This document shows positions 8,549 through 18,157 of a stretch of DNA of 64,000 nucleotides, in pieces. Below the pieces are notes generated by a model, which saw nothing but the letters and a program-made list of their open reading frames with translations, was not told the origin of the DNA and searched no databases. The stretch covers positions 1,221,001-1,285,000 of the forward strand of contig JADJEA010000001.1 in NCBI GenBank assembly GCA_016702415.1. The letters run 5' to 3'. Origin of the DNA: Nostocoides sp. (GTDB lineage: Bacteria > Actinomycetota > Actinomycetes > Actinomycetales > Dermatophilaceae). A program made the translations under genes and the position numbers. Within the stretch, counting starts at the first letter, position 1; each line of letters begins with the position of its first letter.

Positions 8549-10611
8549 CGAGCGGCACCCGCTTGAATGGCCGTGATCGCGATGGTGTTGACGATGTCGC
8601 GGACGAGGGCACCGCGGGAGAGGTCGTTGACCGGGCGACGCAGTCCCTGCAGGACTGGCCCGATGGCGACGGCCCCGGCGGAACGCTGCACGGCCTTATA
8701 GGTGTTGTTTCCGGTGTTGAGGTCGGGAAAGACGAGCACCGTTGCCTTCCCGGCGACCGGGGAGCCGGCGAGTTTGGAGGCGGCGACCGCGGGATCGACG
8801 GCGGCGTCATACTGAATCGGCCCCTCGACCGGGAGGTCCGGCCGCCGGGATCTGACGAATTCCGTTGCCGCCCTGACCTTCTCGACGTCGGCACCGGATC
8901 CGGAGGACCCGGTCGAGTAGGACAGCATCGCCACTCGGGGTTCGATGCCGAACTGGGCCGCGGTCTGGGCCGACGAAATCGCGATGTCGGCGAGTTGCTC
9001 GGCGTTGGGTTCCGGGTTGACGGCGCAGTCGCCATAGACGAGGACCCGGTCGGCGAGGCACATGAGGAAGACGCTGCTGACAACCGAGGTTCCCGGGACG
9101 GTCTTGATGACCTCCAATGCCGGTCTGATCGTATGGGCCGTGGTGTGCGCCGCCCCGGAGACCATCCCGTCGGCCTCGCCGAGAAGGACCATCATCGTGC
9201 CGAAGTAGGACACGTCGACGACGACATCGCGGGCCGCATCGACGGTGATCCCCTTGTGGGCGCGCAGGCGGGAGTACTCCGCGGCATATCGCTCGACGTG
9301 CTCGGAATCAGTGGGGGAGAGCAGGTTTGCTCCATTCAGCGCCAGCCCGAGGGTTGCCGCCCGGGCCCGGACCCGGTCGGGATCACCGAGGATCGTCAGC
9401 CGCGCGGCGCCGCGGTGAAGCATGCGGTCGGCGGCGTCGAGAATCCGATCGTCGTCCCCCTCCGGGAGGACGATATGAGCCCCGGCAGCCCGGGCCTCGG
9501 TGATGAGGCGCTGCTCGAACATCAGCGGGGTGACCGCTCCGGGAGCCGTCGCGCCGAGCCGGGCGAGCAGTGCCGGGGCGTCGATGGTCTCGGAGAAGGC
9601 CCGCTCGGCGGCCTCTGTCTTGCGTGCCGTGTCGGTGAGCATGTCCCCCTGAACGGCGGCGAGGGCGGATGCGGTGGCCATCGTTCCGCCCGCGCAGCCG
9701 ATGACCGGGAGGTCGGAGCGGATGCCGGCGATCAGTCGCTGGACCTGCTCGGTGAGGGCGAACCCACCATTGAGCACGAGGGCCGCCGGGCTGGGGAAGG
9801 TCCGCGACGCGTGGGCGAGCAGGACACCGAGCACGACATCCTCGCGGTCGCCCGGGGTGATGACGGCCGCTCCGGGGGTGAGCCGGTCGAGGACGTGCGG
9901 CATCGTCATCGCGGCGACCACGAAATCGAGGCAACTGTCGTCGAGGCGGGCGGGATCGCCATACAGGAGAGTGCCGTTCACCGCGTCGGCGAGGTGGCGC
10001 ACGCTCGGCGCGCGCAGGAGCGGGATGTCCGGCACGGCGAAGGTCAGCGGGCCTCCGGCCTCCTCGGCGAGGGCTTGGAGCGCCTCCTCGCGCGCGCCAG
10101 TCACCCGGTTGGCGACGACGGCGACGACGTGGGCGTGGTGGGCGCGGGCCTCGGCGATCGACAGACGAGCCGTCGTCGCGATGTCCTCCGGCTCCCGGCC
10201 GGCCCCAGAGACGACCAACACCATGGGCGCATCGAGATTGGCCGCGACATCGGCATTGAAGCCGAACTCCGTCGGGGAGGAGACATCCGAGAAGTCCGAA
10301 CCGACCACGACCATGAAGTCGCGATCGGCTGCGGCGGAGTGGAATCGCGCGACGATACGTTCCATCGCGGACGCCTTGTCGGCGTGGATCTCCTCATAGG
10401 TGACCCCGACGCCGACCGCGGGCTCCATGGGCGTGGCCAACCGCGTCGCCAGGAGGGTGAGCACCGGGTCGGGCTCGGTCAGGCTCGTGACGACTGGTCG
10501 GAATACCCCAACCCGGCCCGCTTGGCCGGCCAGGGCGCCAACGAGACCGAGAGCGATCCCGGACTTGCCGGCGGCTCGGTCACTGGCGGCAACATAGACG
10601 CGCGTCGACAC
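8545..10611 (-). CDS. pta: phosphate acetyltransferase (long form with DRTGG domain)
   Basis: This 688-residue protein interconverts acetyl-CoA and acetyl phosphate. The long form has an N-terminal P-loop-like BioD/CobQ domain (VYVAASDRAAGKSGIALGLVG), a middle DRTGG domain (about 210-325, VVLGVLLAHASRTFPSP) and a C-terminal PTA_PTB catalytic domain from about 365 (HIVLPEGDDDRILDAADR, GMVSGAAHTTAHTIRPAL, MLSYSTGSSGSG, VLVFPDLNTGNN). It is encoded upstream of, and overlapping, ackA. The start is about 10 bases downstream of a gene-free stretch (10612-10748) that holds only GC-rich GGCGCG/CAGGCGCAG-type short repeats. Confidence 0.97.
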   Translation of the reverse strand: MSTRVYVAASDRAAGKSGIALGLVGALAGQAGRVGVFRPVVTSLTEPDPVLTLLATRLATPMEPAVGVGVTYEEIHADKASAMERIVARFHSAAADRDFMVVVGSDFSDVSSPTEFGFNADVAANLDAPMVLVVSGAGREPEDIATTARLSIAEARAHHAHVVAVVANRVTGAREEALQALAEEAGGPLTFAVPDIPLLRAPSVRHLADAVNGTLLYGDPARLDDSCLDFVVAAMTMPHVLDRLTPGAAVITPGDREDVVLGVLLAHASRTFPSPAALVLNGGFALTEQVQRLIAGIRSDLPVIGCAGGTMATASALAAVQGDMLTDTARKTEAAERAFSETIDAPALLARLGATAPGAVTPLMFEQRLITEARAAGAHIVLPEGDDDRILDAADRMLHRGAARLTILGDPDRVRARAATLGLALNGANLLSPTDSEHVERYAAEYSRLRAHKGITVDAARDVVVDVSYFGTMMVLLGEADGMVSGAAHTTAHTIRPALEVIKTVPGTSVVSSVFLMCLADRVLVYGDCAVNPEPNAEQLADIAISSAQTAAQFGIEPRVAMLSYSTGSSGSGADVEKVRAATEFVRSRRPDLPVEGPIQYDAAVDPAVAASKLAGSPVAGKATVLVFPDLNTGNNTYKAVQRSAGAVAIGPVLQGLRRPVNDLSRGALVRDIVNTIAITAIQAGAAR

Positions 10612-10748
10612 CGCACCAGCCTAATGCCGGTGTGCGGCGGTGGGTTTCCGTCCCGGTTTGGCGCCGTGGAGTGAAGCTCGACGGCGACCGCTCAGGCGCA
10701 GAGAATGCGGCGCGGGGGGTTTGGCGCGGGAAGTCAGGGCGCGGCAGG

Positions 10749-10985
10749 TCAGGCGCAGAGCGGGGCGCGGGTGTGCAGGGTGCGACGGTGGTGAATGGCG
10801 AGCTTCTCGAACAGGATGTCGCGCATGAGGTCGGCGTCGAGGCTGTCCTGTCCCTCGAGGGACGCGAGCATGTCGTCGATCTCGGCGGGTGAGGCATAGA
10901 CAAAGAGTTGCTGCTGCAGTCGACGGCGGTAGGCCGCGGCCTCGCGGTGCTCGCGGAGGCTGGTGAGGATGGTCTTCGGGGTCAT
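10749..10985 (-). CDS. small hypothetical protein (78 aa)
   Basis: This short charged protein begins MTPKTILTSLREHREAA and contains YRRRLQQQLFVYASPAEIDDML, ending LHTRAPLCA. It has no signal peptide, membrane segment or cysteine cluster and looks all-helical. It lies between pta and a divergent LysR gene. Codon usage looks coding: third positions are GC-rich in this frame. I do not recognise the family. It may be a target or partner of the divergent LysR regulator, but nothing in the sequence proves that. Confidence 0.55.
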   Translation of the reverse strand: MTPKTILTSLREHREAAAYRRRLQQQLFVYASPAEIDDMLASLEGQDSLDADLMRDILFEKLAIHHRRTLHTRAPLCA

Positions 10986-11055
10986 GACTCAATTGTCCGG
11001 TCACCCGATTAATACGTCCAATGAAGTTGGATCATGAGAACCATGCGATAGCGTC

Positions 11056-11979
11056 ATGATTATGGACACGGAAGCGTTGCGATGGTTCCAACTCGTCGCC
11101 GACGGGGTGACCGTCACCGAGGTTGCGCAGACGTATGCCGTGAGCCAGCCCGGCGTCTCCCGCGCGCTCGCGCGGTTGGAGGAGCAGGTGGGCACACCGC
11201 TGCTGCGCCGATCGGGGCGGGTGCTTCGGCTGACCCATGCCGGTGCCGCCTTCAAACGCCACGTGGACGCCCTGGTCAATGACCTCGACGACGGACTCGC
11301 GGCTGTCGAGCAGGTGCTCGACCCCGAGGGAGGTCTGGTCAGTCTCGGGTTCCCGCTCAGCCTCGGGACGTGGTTCGTGCCCGGCCTGATCCGGGACTTC
11401 GGTCGGCGCCGGCCCCGGGTGCAGTTTGCGCTGCAGCGGACGGAGATCGGGCACTCCGGCGAGCCCTCGAAGTTGCTCTTGACCAGCGAGGTCGATCTGG
11501 AGGTCACGACCGCGCGCGTGTCGCACCCCGAGACGCAGTGGCAGCGCGTCGCGATCGAGCCGCTTCTCCTGTGCGTGCCGCTCGACCACCGGCTTGCGCG
11601 GTCGTCGTCGACATCGCTGGCGGCGGTCGCAGAGGAGCCGTTCATCATGCGGCGCCGGCCTTCGGGGATGCGTGACCAGGTCGCGGAGTTATGCAATGCC
11701 GCCGGCTTCTCACCGGTCGTGGCGTACGAGGTGGACGACCTGCCCACCGTGCGCGGCTTCGTGGGCGCGGGCCTGGGCGTCTCGGTCGTGCCCGCTCTCG
11801 GGCGCGATGCGCCGGCGGTCCTGGGTCCGGTGCGATTCGTGCCGCTGACCGACCACGGTGCCCGCCGGGATATCGGCCTCACGTGGCTCACTGAGCGTCG
11901 CCTGCTTCCCGCCGCCGATGCATTTCGCCGCTTCGTCCTGGCCGGCGCCCGCCATCGCACCGGGCCGCCGACGCACTGA
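11056..11979 (+). CDS. LysR-family transcriptional regulator
   Basis: This 307-residue LysR-type regulator has an N-terminal winged HTH (LRWFQLVADGVTVTEVAQTYAVSQPGVSRALARLEEQVGTPLLRRSG) and a substrate-binding effector domain from about residue 90 (GLVSLGFPLSLGTWFVPGLI). The C-terminal FVGAGLGVSVVP is typical. The start may be ATG 11056 or ATG 11062. The upstream stretch 10986-11055 contains ATCATGA at 11031-11037 and TCATGAT at 11053-11059, overlapping the start, an inverted pair that could be an autoregulatory site. The divergent neighbour is the small 78-residue gene. Effector unknown. Confidence 0.9.
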   Translation: MIMDTEALRWFQLVADGVTVTEVAQTYAVSQPGVSRALARLEEQVGTPLLRRSGRVLRLTHAGAAFKRHVDALVNDLDDGLAAVEQVLDPEGGLVSLGFPLSLGTWFVPGLIRDFGRRRPRVQFALQRTEIGHSGEPSKLLLTSEVDLEVTTARVSHPETQWQRVAIEPLLLCVPLDHRLARSSSTSLAAVAEEPFIMRRRPSGMRDQVAELCNAAGFSPVVAYEVDDLPTVRGFVGAGLGVSVVPALGRDAPAVLGPVRFVPLTDHGARRDIGLTWLTERRLLPAADAFRRFVLAGARHRTGPPTH

Positions 11980-12073
11980 GGTCGTGCCGACTCGCCATCA
12001 CGATCCCGGCCTTTCCCGTACCAGCCTTCCGAGCGCTGGCCCTTGGAGGCAGCCTGCAGCGGCCGGCCCTTCG

Positions 12074-12355
12074 CCGGATCAGCCTGCGCGAGGCCGCGCT
12101 CGGCGGCGGTTTTCGACCTCCCGCGCGAATGCGTGAGCGAGCCCTATGCCCGCTCGCGGCCAGGGGTGGTCATCCGTCAAGGTGAGGGGTCCCGTTTGGG
12201 CGCAGAGTCGCCGTCCGGATCAGCCTGCGCGAGGCCGCGCCGGGTGGCGGTTCTCGACCTCCCGCGCGAATGCGTGAGCGAGCCCTATGCCCGCTCGCGG
12301 CCAGGGGTGGTCAGCCGTCAGGTGAGGGTCCCGTACGGGCGCAGAGTCGCCGTCC
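12074..12355. repeat. 141-base tandem duplication of the 3' end of the HNH gene
   Basis: Copy 1 (about 12074-12214) and copy 2 (about 12215-12355) share long near-identical stretches, with a period of 141 bases (47 codons). Copy 2 is the coding 3' end of the minus-strand DUF222/HNH gene (DHPWPRAGIGLAHAFAREV), and its stop TGA at 12220-12222 is repeated in copy 1 at 12079-12081. Copy 1 is therefore a non-translated C-terminal remnant left after duplication, with a few point differences such as RRR for RHP. Confidence 0.85.
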
Positions 12356-14088
12356 GGCCGGGGCGCAGGGGTGCGCTTGCGGAATGTGATCCAGTTGGTG
12401 TCGAGCCGCTCGCCCAGCGGTGGTTGGTAATGGCTTGGTGCGACGTCGGCGACTTCGGCTGTGTCGGCGGCGTCGTCCTGGTCAGTATCGGCGGCGGGCT
12501 CGCTGTCGTGAGGGTGTCCACCGCTGGTGTCGGCCGAATGTCCCTGTGCGTCGGGCAGCCTGTGGCTGGAATCGCCTCTGTCGACGGCGTCACTCGTGTC
12601 GCTGGTGTCCCGCGCAAGGTCGGTGCCTGCCGACCAGGCGGGCGCGCGTCTGCCCGCATGCCCTGAAGGTGCGGCGCGCATCTCCGGGAGCGACTGAGGG
12701 CGAGGGCGGGGCGGCGTGACGCTGATCGGGTGGCCCCTGGGCGTGGTGAAGCGGAACGGAGCGTAGGTGTTGGTGGAGCGCACGATCTCGAAGGCCCCGG
12801 CGTGGTGCGCCGTGTGGTGGTGCGGGCACAAGCTGATGAGGTTGTCGTAGTCGTGACCGCCGCCGTCCTGGCGGTGAAGAATGTGGTGGATCTCGACGAA
12901 TCGCGTTGACGTGCAACCGGGATAGGCGCACCCACGGTCACGGTCGGCGACGAGGCGGCGGGTGTGCGCGGGGATGGCCGTGCGAGTTCGCCCGACCGAG
13001 ACCGGCCGCCCTTCGGTGTGCCAGACCGCGGCCGTATCGGCCGTGCAGCCCAAGCGGGTAGCCAGGTGGTGAACAAGGGTGCCTCTGGCGTTGAGCCAGG
13101 CGCCCTCGGTGTCGAGGTGGAGGTAGATGCGATACAGGGCCGCGCGCGATGGTGACTCGACGGTCGCCAGCGACCGGGTGCAGGCCTCAGTCAGGGCGTC
13201 CGCGAGGGTGGCGTCGGTCTCCCCGCTGGTGAAGAGCGCGTCCTTGGCCTCGCGGAGGGCGGTCTCGATGAGCGCGCCGTCGACGGCGTCGAAGTCACCG
13301 CGCAGGATGAGCCGGTCGTCGTCCCAATGGAGGGACATCCGACTGGGCTCCAGGCGGCGCTGTTGCTCCCACGTGAGTGGCTCGACGGCAGCGGTGCCTG
13401 CCCGCGCGGCCGTCGGCGTCCCCGACTGCTGCGCCTCGGCGGGTGACATGGCATATGCACTCGGAGGGATGGGGTCAGGTGCGCGGCGGTGGTGGGCGGT
13501 GGGGTGTGCCGCTGTCGGCTGTGGCCTCGCCGGGTGGGGTGGCGTCGGGTGTGCCGCTGTCGGTTGTGGCCTCGCCGGGTGGGGTGGCGTCGGGTGTGCC
13601 GCCGTCGGTTGTGGCCACGCCGGCTGTGGCGCCCTCGGGTCCGGGGTCGGGGTCGAAGGGGTAGCGCGAGACGATCCGCCGCAGTTGCGAGACGGTCAGG
13701 AGGGGAGCGATCTCGCAGACGGACTCTTCGTAGGCGGCGGGGACTCGCCGAGCAACGGTTGCGGCCTGCTCCAGCGACAGCCGGCCCTGGGCGACCAAGG
13801 AGCTGAGCACGGGGAGCCGGTCTCGGTTGCGGGCCAGCGTGGCCACGTGCGCTGCGGAGGACGGGGAGAGGCCGGCGCGCAGCGACAGCCAGTGCTCAAC
13901 AGAGCGGACCCCGTGCCGTCGCTCCACCCGCCGGTGGCGATGGCGTGGGCGGTGAGGTCGACCATGCGGGCGTGTAAGAGGTTCAGCTGGCCGGCGATGC
14001 GCGCGATCAACTCCCACAGGCCGTCGGGTCCCACGTCGTCGGACTCGGTCGAGGCACCCGGAAACGCCACAACACTCACTGCCGACAC
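12220..14088 (-). pseudogene. DUF222 / HNH endonuclease (13E12 family), two frameshifts
   Basis: A 13E12-type protein is spread over three pieces. The N-terminal DUF222 start is MSAVSVVAFPGASTES, reading to GGWSDGTG. A second frame runs from VRSVEHWLSLRAGLSPSSAAHVATLARNR to a Pro/Thr repeat. A third frame runs from MSPAEAQQSG to the HNH domain (GCAYPGCTSTRFVEIHHI, then DGGGHDYDNLISLCPHHH). One missing base in the C run at 13909-13912 and one extra base in the G run at 13501-13504 would restore one product of about 622 residues. The two shifts cancel. Either the gene is decaying or these are base-call errors. The family is often multicopy and mobile in actinobacteria. The C-terminus is low-complexity and partly duplicated downstream. 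The region carries no copy of the window-wide octamer. Confidence 0.85.
13502..13636. repeat. three 45-base tandem repeats inside the HNH gene
   Basis: Units start at 13502, 13547 and 13592. The first two are nearly identical and the third is partly diverged. On the minus strand they code the 15-residue unit GTPDATPPGEATTDS, an acidic Pro/Thr linker between the DUF222 and HNH parts. The period is a multiple of 3, so copy-number change would keep frame. Confidence 0.9.
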
Positions 14089-14335
14089 CCCCTGTCGTCC
14101 CGTTCGAACACGAGGAGACGCCCCCTGCGTCTCACGTCAATCATATATTAGTTCGATATTTCCGGCAACCCCCGTGCTCGGGATCACCCCGTGTCGCGCC
14201 ACCGACCGGGCCGAGCCGACGGGCAGACTGGGCGGCAACGCCATACGACCGACGCTCCACACCCACGCCCCACACCCGACGCCCTACGACCGACACCGGC
14301 GGCAACGCCGCGACCGGCCACCGAAAGGCCAGCCA
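14089..14335. promoter_or_regulatory. divergent intergenic region with AT-rich patch
   Basis: This 247-base gap lies between the minus-strand HNH gene and the plus-strand parA-like gene. It contains an unusually AT-rich patch at 14141-14162 (ATCATATATTAGTTCGATAT), the likely promoter for the HNH gene, and a GTTCGAACA half-site at 14103-14111. The part next to parA is a run of CACGCC/ACGCC-like short repeats. No further gene is seen. Confidence 0.4.
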
Positions 14336-15115
14336 GTGCCACCTCGCTCACGCAAGGGCGCCACCGTCATCGCTGTCGCCAACCAGAAGGGCGGCGTCGC
14401 CAAGACCACGTCGGTCGCCTCGCTCGGGGCGGCCTTCGCCGAACTCGGCAAGCGGGTCCTCCTGGTCGATCTCGACCCGCAGGCCTGCCTGACCTTCAGC
14501 CTGGGGGTCGATCCCGAGACGGTCGAGGCCTCGATGCACGACGTCCTGACCGGCCAGTGCGATCTCGCCGACATCCTTCTCCAGTGCGCCGACGGTGTTG
14601 ACCTGGCACCGAGTTCGATCGACCTTGCCGGCACTGAGGCCGTTCTGCTGGGTCGGCCGGGTCGTGAGTTCATCCTCGGCACCGCTCTGGCGGAGGACGC
14701 CTCGAACTACGACATCATCCTTCTCGACTGTTCCCCGAGCCTCGGGGTGCTGACTCTGGGGGCGTTGACCGCGGCATACGGCCTGATCATCCCGATGCCG
14801 TGCGAGATGCTCGGACACCGCGGCGTGGGGCAGCTCCTGGACACCGTGCGCGATGTCAAGAAGATCCTCAACAAGAAACTCACGGTCATCGGGGTGCTGC
14901 CCACCATGTTCGACGGCCGCAGTAGCCACCAGCAGGAGGTGCTCGCCGATGTCGGCGCGCGCTACGGCCTGCCGGTGCTCTCCCCGCCGATCCCGCGCAC
15001 GGTGCGCTTCGCCGAGGCGCCGGCCGTCGGGCGCTCGATCCTCGAGACCGCCCGGTCGAGCAAGGGGGCGGCCGCCTACCGCGCCGTGGCCAAGGATCTG
15101 CTCACCCGGATCTGA
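14336..15115 (+). CDS. ParA-family ATPase
   Basis: This 259-residue P-loop ATPase of the ParA/MinD/Soj type has a deviant Walker A VANQKGGVAKTTSVASL, a Walker A' segment VLLVDLDPQACLTF and Walker B IILLDCSPSLGVLTL. The start is GTG 14336 (VPPRSRKGATVIAV), chosen because GAAAGG lies 8 bases upstream and homology-like sequence begins there. The frame is open far upstream but without ParA character. No parB or parS-like cluster lies alongside, so it is an orphan ParA. In related actinobacteria such proteins sit near the RhlE/ferritin-like genes. The cargo is unknown. Confidence 0.9.
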   Translation: MPPRSRKGATVIAVANQKGGVAKTTSVASLGAAFAELGKRVLLVDLDPQACLTFSLGVDPETVEASMHDVLTGQCDLADILLQCADGVDLAPSSIDLAGTEAVLLGRPGREFILGTALAEDASNYDIILLDCSPSLGVLTLGALTAAYGLIIPMPCEMLGHRGVGQLLDTVRDVKKILNKKLTVIGVLPTMFDGRSSHQQEVLADVGARYGLPVLSPPIPRTVRFAEAPAVGRSILETARSSKGAAAYRAVAKDLLTRI

Positions 15116-15141
15116 CGCTCGGTCCGGCTATCGTCGGACGT

Positions 15142-16203
15142 ATGCCGACCACCACCCCCGCCCTCTCCCTCCCCTCCGCGGGCGCCCCCTTCGAGGCGAT
15201 CGCCCTCGAACGGCGCGACCTGCGCGACGACGACATCCTCATCGACATCGCGTATGCCGGGATCTGCCATTCCGACATCCACACCGGCCGCGACGAGTGG
15301 GGTCCGGCGCATTACCCGCTCACGCCGGGGCACGAGATCGCCGGCACCGTCGCGGCGGTCGGGTCGGCGGTGACCCGGCACAAGGTCGGTGACCGGGTCG
15401 GTGTCGGCTGCCTCGTCGACAGTTGCGGCGGGTGCGAGCCGTGCAAGGACGGTCAGGAGATGTTCTGCACCAAGCCGTCCGTCGGGACCTACAACTCTCA
15501 GGGATACGACGGCGAGTGGACCGCCGGCGGCTACGCCCGCCAGGTCGTCGTCTCGGAGCGCTTCGCCCTGTCGATCCCCGACGAACTCGGACTCGACGTC
15601 GCCGCGCCCCTGCTGTGCGCGGGCATCACGACCTACTCACCGCTCAAGCGCTGGGGCGCCGGTCCCGGCAAGCAGGTCGCCGTCGTCGGGGTGGGCGGGC
15701 TCGGTCACATGGGCGTCAAGATCGCCGCAGCCATGGGCGCCGACGTCACGTCGATGTCGCGGTCCGATGCCAAGGCGCAGGAGGCGGCCGAGATGGGCGC
15801 GAGCCATCACATCGCGACCAGCGATGCGGCGGCGATGAAGGCCGCGCGCCGGTCCTTCGATCTCATTCTCAACACCGTCAGCGCCGACCTGCCGATGGAC
15901 GACTACCTGCGGCTGTTGAAGCCCAATGGCGTGCTGTGCAATGTCGGCCTGCCGATGCAGCCGTACTCCGTCTTCCCGTTCGGGCTGATCGGCGGCAACA
16001 AGGTCTTGACGGGCAGCCAGATCGGCGGGATCGCCGAGACCCAGGAAATGCTCGACTTCTGCGCCCGGCACGGCCTCGCGGCGACCATCGAACTGGTGGA
16101 CGCCTCCGACCCCGCCGATGTCGATGCCGCCTGGGATCGCGTCACCGCCGGGGACGTGCGCTACCGCTGCGTCATCGACACCGCGACGATCCCGGAGGGC
16201 TGA
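15142..16203 (+). CDS. zinc-dependent NAD(P) alcohol dehydrogenase
   Basis: This 353-residue medium-chain dehydrogenase/reductase is of the cinnamyl-alcohol/YahK-AdhC type. The catalytic zinc site is GICHSDIHT with GHEIAGTV. The structural zinc lobe is CGGCEPCKDGQEMFC, with all four cysteines. The cofactor fold is VVGVGGLGHMGVKIAAAMG, followed by SRSDAK, which fits NADPH preference. It would reduce aldehydes to alcohols or the reverse. The ATG at 15142 lies inside a copy of the window-wide octamer (15140-15147). It is convergent with the helicase gene, with a long hairpin between them. Confidence 0.95.
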   Translation: MPTTTPALSLPSAGAPFEAIALERRDLRDDDILIDIAYAGICHSDIHTGRDEWGPAHYPLTPGHEIAGTVAAVGSAVTRHKVGDRVGVGCLVDSCGGCEPCKDGQEMFCTKPSVGTYNSQGYDGEWTAGGYARQVVVSERFALSIPDELGLDVAAPLLCAGITTYSPLKRWGAGPGKQVAVVGVGGLGHMGVKIAAAMGADVTSMSRSDAKAQEAAEMGASHHIATSDAAAMKAARRSFDLILNTVSADLPMDDYLRLLKPNGVLCNVGLPMQPYSVFPFGLIGGNKVLTGSQIGGIAETQEMLDFCARHGLAATIELVDASDPADVDAAWDRVTAGDVRYRCVIDTATIPEG

Positions 16204-16240
16204 CCGCGCCGGTCGTTCGCCGCGCCGCTTAAGAACCCGC

Positions 16241-16292
16241 GGGTAGGTCAGACAGTTCGGTTGCTCAAGGAACCCAACTGTCTGACCTACCC
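16241..16292. terminator. long bidirectional hairpin between adh and rhlE-like genes
   Basis: GGGTAGGTCAGACAGTT (16241-16257) pairs perfectly with AACTGTCTGACCTACCC (16276-16292). Inside the 18-base loop, GGTT (16259-16262) pairs with AACC (16271-16274), extending the stem past one C/C mismatch. It sits between two convergent genes and overlaps the last codons of the helicase. There is no T tract, so it may be a bidirectional terminator or mRNA stabiliser. Confidence 0.8.
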
Positions 16293-17944
16293 GTCGGTAA
16301 GTTGGCGGGGCTGCTCAGTCTGGCCGGCGCGGGTCCGGCGGCGGGTCCGGGTACGCCGGGGGCGGGCAGCTTCGGGGGACTGGGGGGACTCGGAGGACTC
16401 GGGGGAGTCCTGCGGCATACGGCCACCCCGGGTGCCCTCCCGCCGACTGGCCTCGCGTCGGGAACCGCCCTCGCCGCGACCACCCTCGCCGCGACCGCCC
16501 TCGCCGCGACCACCCTCGCCCTGACCGTCTCCTCCTCGGCCCCTGCCACCGGACGACCGCCCGGGCGCCCCGCCGCGTCGACGGTCGTCTCCGCGACCGC
16601 GGCCGGACTTGCCGGGACCCTCGATGTCCTCGATCTCCTCGGCGGCCAGGCCGGCCCGCGTCTGGGCAGCCTTGGGCAGCCGGCCCTTGGCCTCGCGCGG
16701 GATGTCGAGTTTCGCGTACAGGTGGTCGGAGGAGGAATAGGTTTCCTCGGGCTCCGGCATACCGAGGTCGAGGGCCTTGTTGATCAGCGACCAGCGGTGC
16801 ATGTCCTCCCAGTCGACGAAGGTCACCGCCACCCCTGTGTTGCCCGCTCGGCCGGTGCGGCCGACACGGTGGAGATAGGTCTTCTCGTCTTCGGGGCACT
16901 GGAAGTTGATGACGTGGGTGACATTCTCGACGTCGATCCCGCGCGCGGCGACATCCGTGGCGACCAGGACGTCGACCTTGCCATTGCGGAATGCGCGCAG
17001 CGCCTGCTCGCGCGCACCCTGCCCGAGGTCGCCGTGGATGGCGGCAGCGGCGAAACCGCGCTCGGTGAGCTCGTCGGAGACCTTGGCGGCGGTGCGCTTG
17101 GTCCGGCTGAAGATGATGGTCAAGCCCCGGTCGCGGGCCTGGAGGATGCGCGCCACCATCTCGGTCTTGTCGAGGGCGTGTGCGCGGAAGACGAACTGCT
17201 CGATCGCCTTGACCGTCGCCCCCTCATCCCCCTCCTCGTGCATGGCGCGGATGTGGGTCGGCTGGGTCATATAGCGGCGGGCGAGCGCGACGACCGCCCC
17301 CGGCATCGTCGCCGAGAAGAGCATCGTCTGACGGCCGGCCGGTGTCATCGCGAGGATCTTCTCGACATCGGGCAGGAACCCGAGGTCGAGCATCTCGTCG
17401 GCCTCGTCGAGGACGACGATGCGCGCGTGGGAGAGGTCGAGGTGCTTCTGGTTGGCCAGGTCGATCAGCCGGCCGGGGGTCCCGACGACGATGTCGACCC
17501 CCTTGCGGAGGGCGTCGACCTGCGGCTCGTAGGCGCGTCCGCCGTAGACGGTCAGCACCCGGATTCCCCGGCGGCGTCCGGCGCGTTCGAGGTCGGCGGC
17601 GACCTGGACGGCGAGTTCGCGGGTGGGGGTGACGGCGAGGGCCTGCGGCGCGCCCGGGGCGGGCAGGGCGGCATACCCCTCGTCGGTGGTGGTGACCACC
17701 CGCTGGAGCATGGGTATGCCGAATCCCAGCGTCTTCCCCGTGCCGGTCTTGGCCTGGCCGATGATGTCGTGGCCGCCGAGGGCGACCGGCAGGGTCATCG
17801 ACTGGATCGGGAAGGGCGTGGTGATGCCGCCGTCGGCGAGCGCCGCGACGATGGCGGTGTGGACGCCGAAGTCGGCGAAGGAGGACTGATCGGCGGTCTG
17901 CCAGTGGGGGCATTGGCGGACTGGTCGGTGGACAGGTCGGTCAC
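16287..17944 (-). CDS. DEAD-box ATP-dependent RNA helicase (RhlE-like), N-terminal frameshift
   Basis: All helicase motifs are present: Q motif (FADFGVHTAIVAAL...PFPIQ), I AKTGTGKT, Ia PTRELAVQV, Ib GTPGRLIDL, II VLDEADEML, III SAT, IV FSRTKR, V DVAARGIDV, VI HRVGRTGRAG. The C-terminal tail is Gly/Arg-rich with repeats of GRGEGG, an RNA-binding low-complexity tail. The Q-motif frame has no start codon nearby. A frameshift in the G5 run at 17906-17910 (one base short) would join it to GTG 17944 (VTDLSTDQSANAP). ATG 17798 starts inside the core and would remove the Q motif. It is divergent from the ferritin-like gene, as in M. tuberculosis Rv3211/Rv3210c. Confidence 0.9.
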
Positions 17945-18157
17945 GAAGCTCTCGTTCGATCGGGCTCCGGGCACGGTCGTGCGCCGGAGTGCGGTGAGGC
18001 GGAGCCGATCGGAGGTTTTCGGCGGGTGCTCGCGGGCGTATGCCGCGTGCTCACCCGAGGGTGTCGCCCCAGTTGGGGCGGAGTGCAGTTCGCGTCGACG
18101 GGGCCGACCGGGCACCGTGAATGTCGGGTCGAGTCTAGCCGGTTAAGCTGACCGCCC

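Noticed and set aside
13502..13636. Regular 45-base repeats as a CRISPR array
   Set aside because: There are no unique spacers, the units are contiguous and translate in frame to a Pro/Thr linker. No cas gene is present.
14103..14111. SOS (LexA) box upstream of the HNH gene
   Set aside because: Only a GTTCGAACA half-site is present, and no matching second arm at the right spacing was found.
14336..15115. Chromosome partition locus near the replication origin
   Set aside because: There is no parB, no parS-like palindrome cluster, and no dnaA, gidB or rnpA nearby. The ParA is an orphan.
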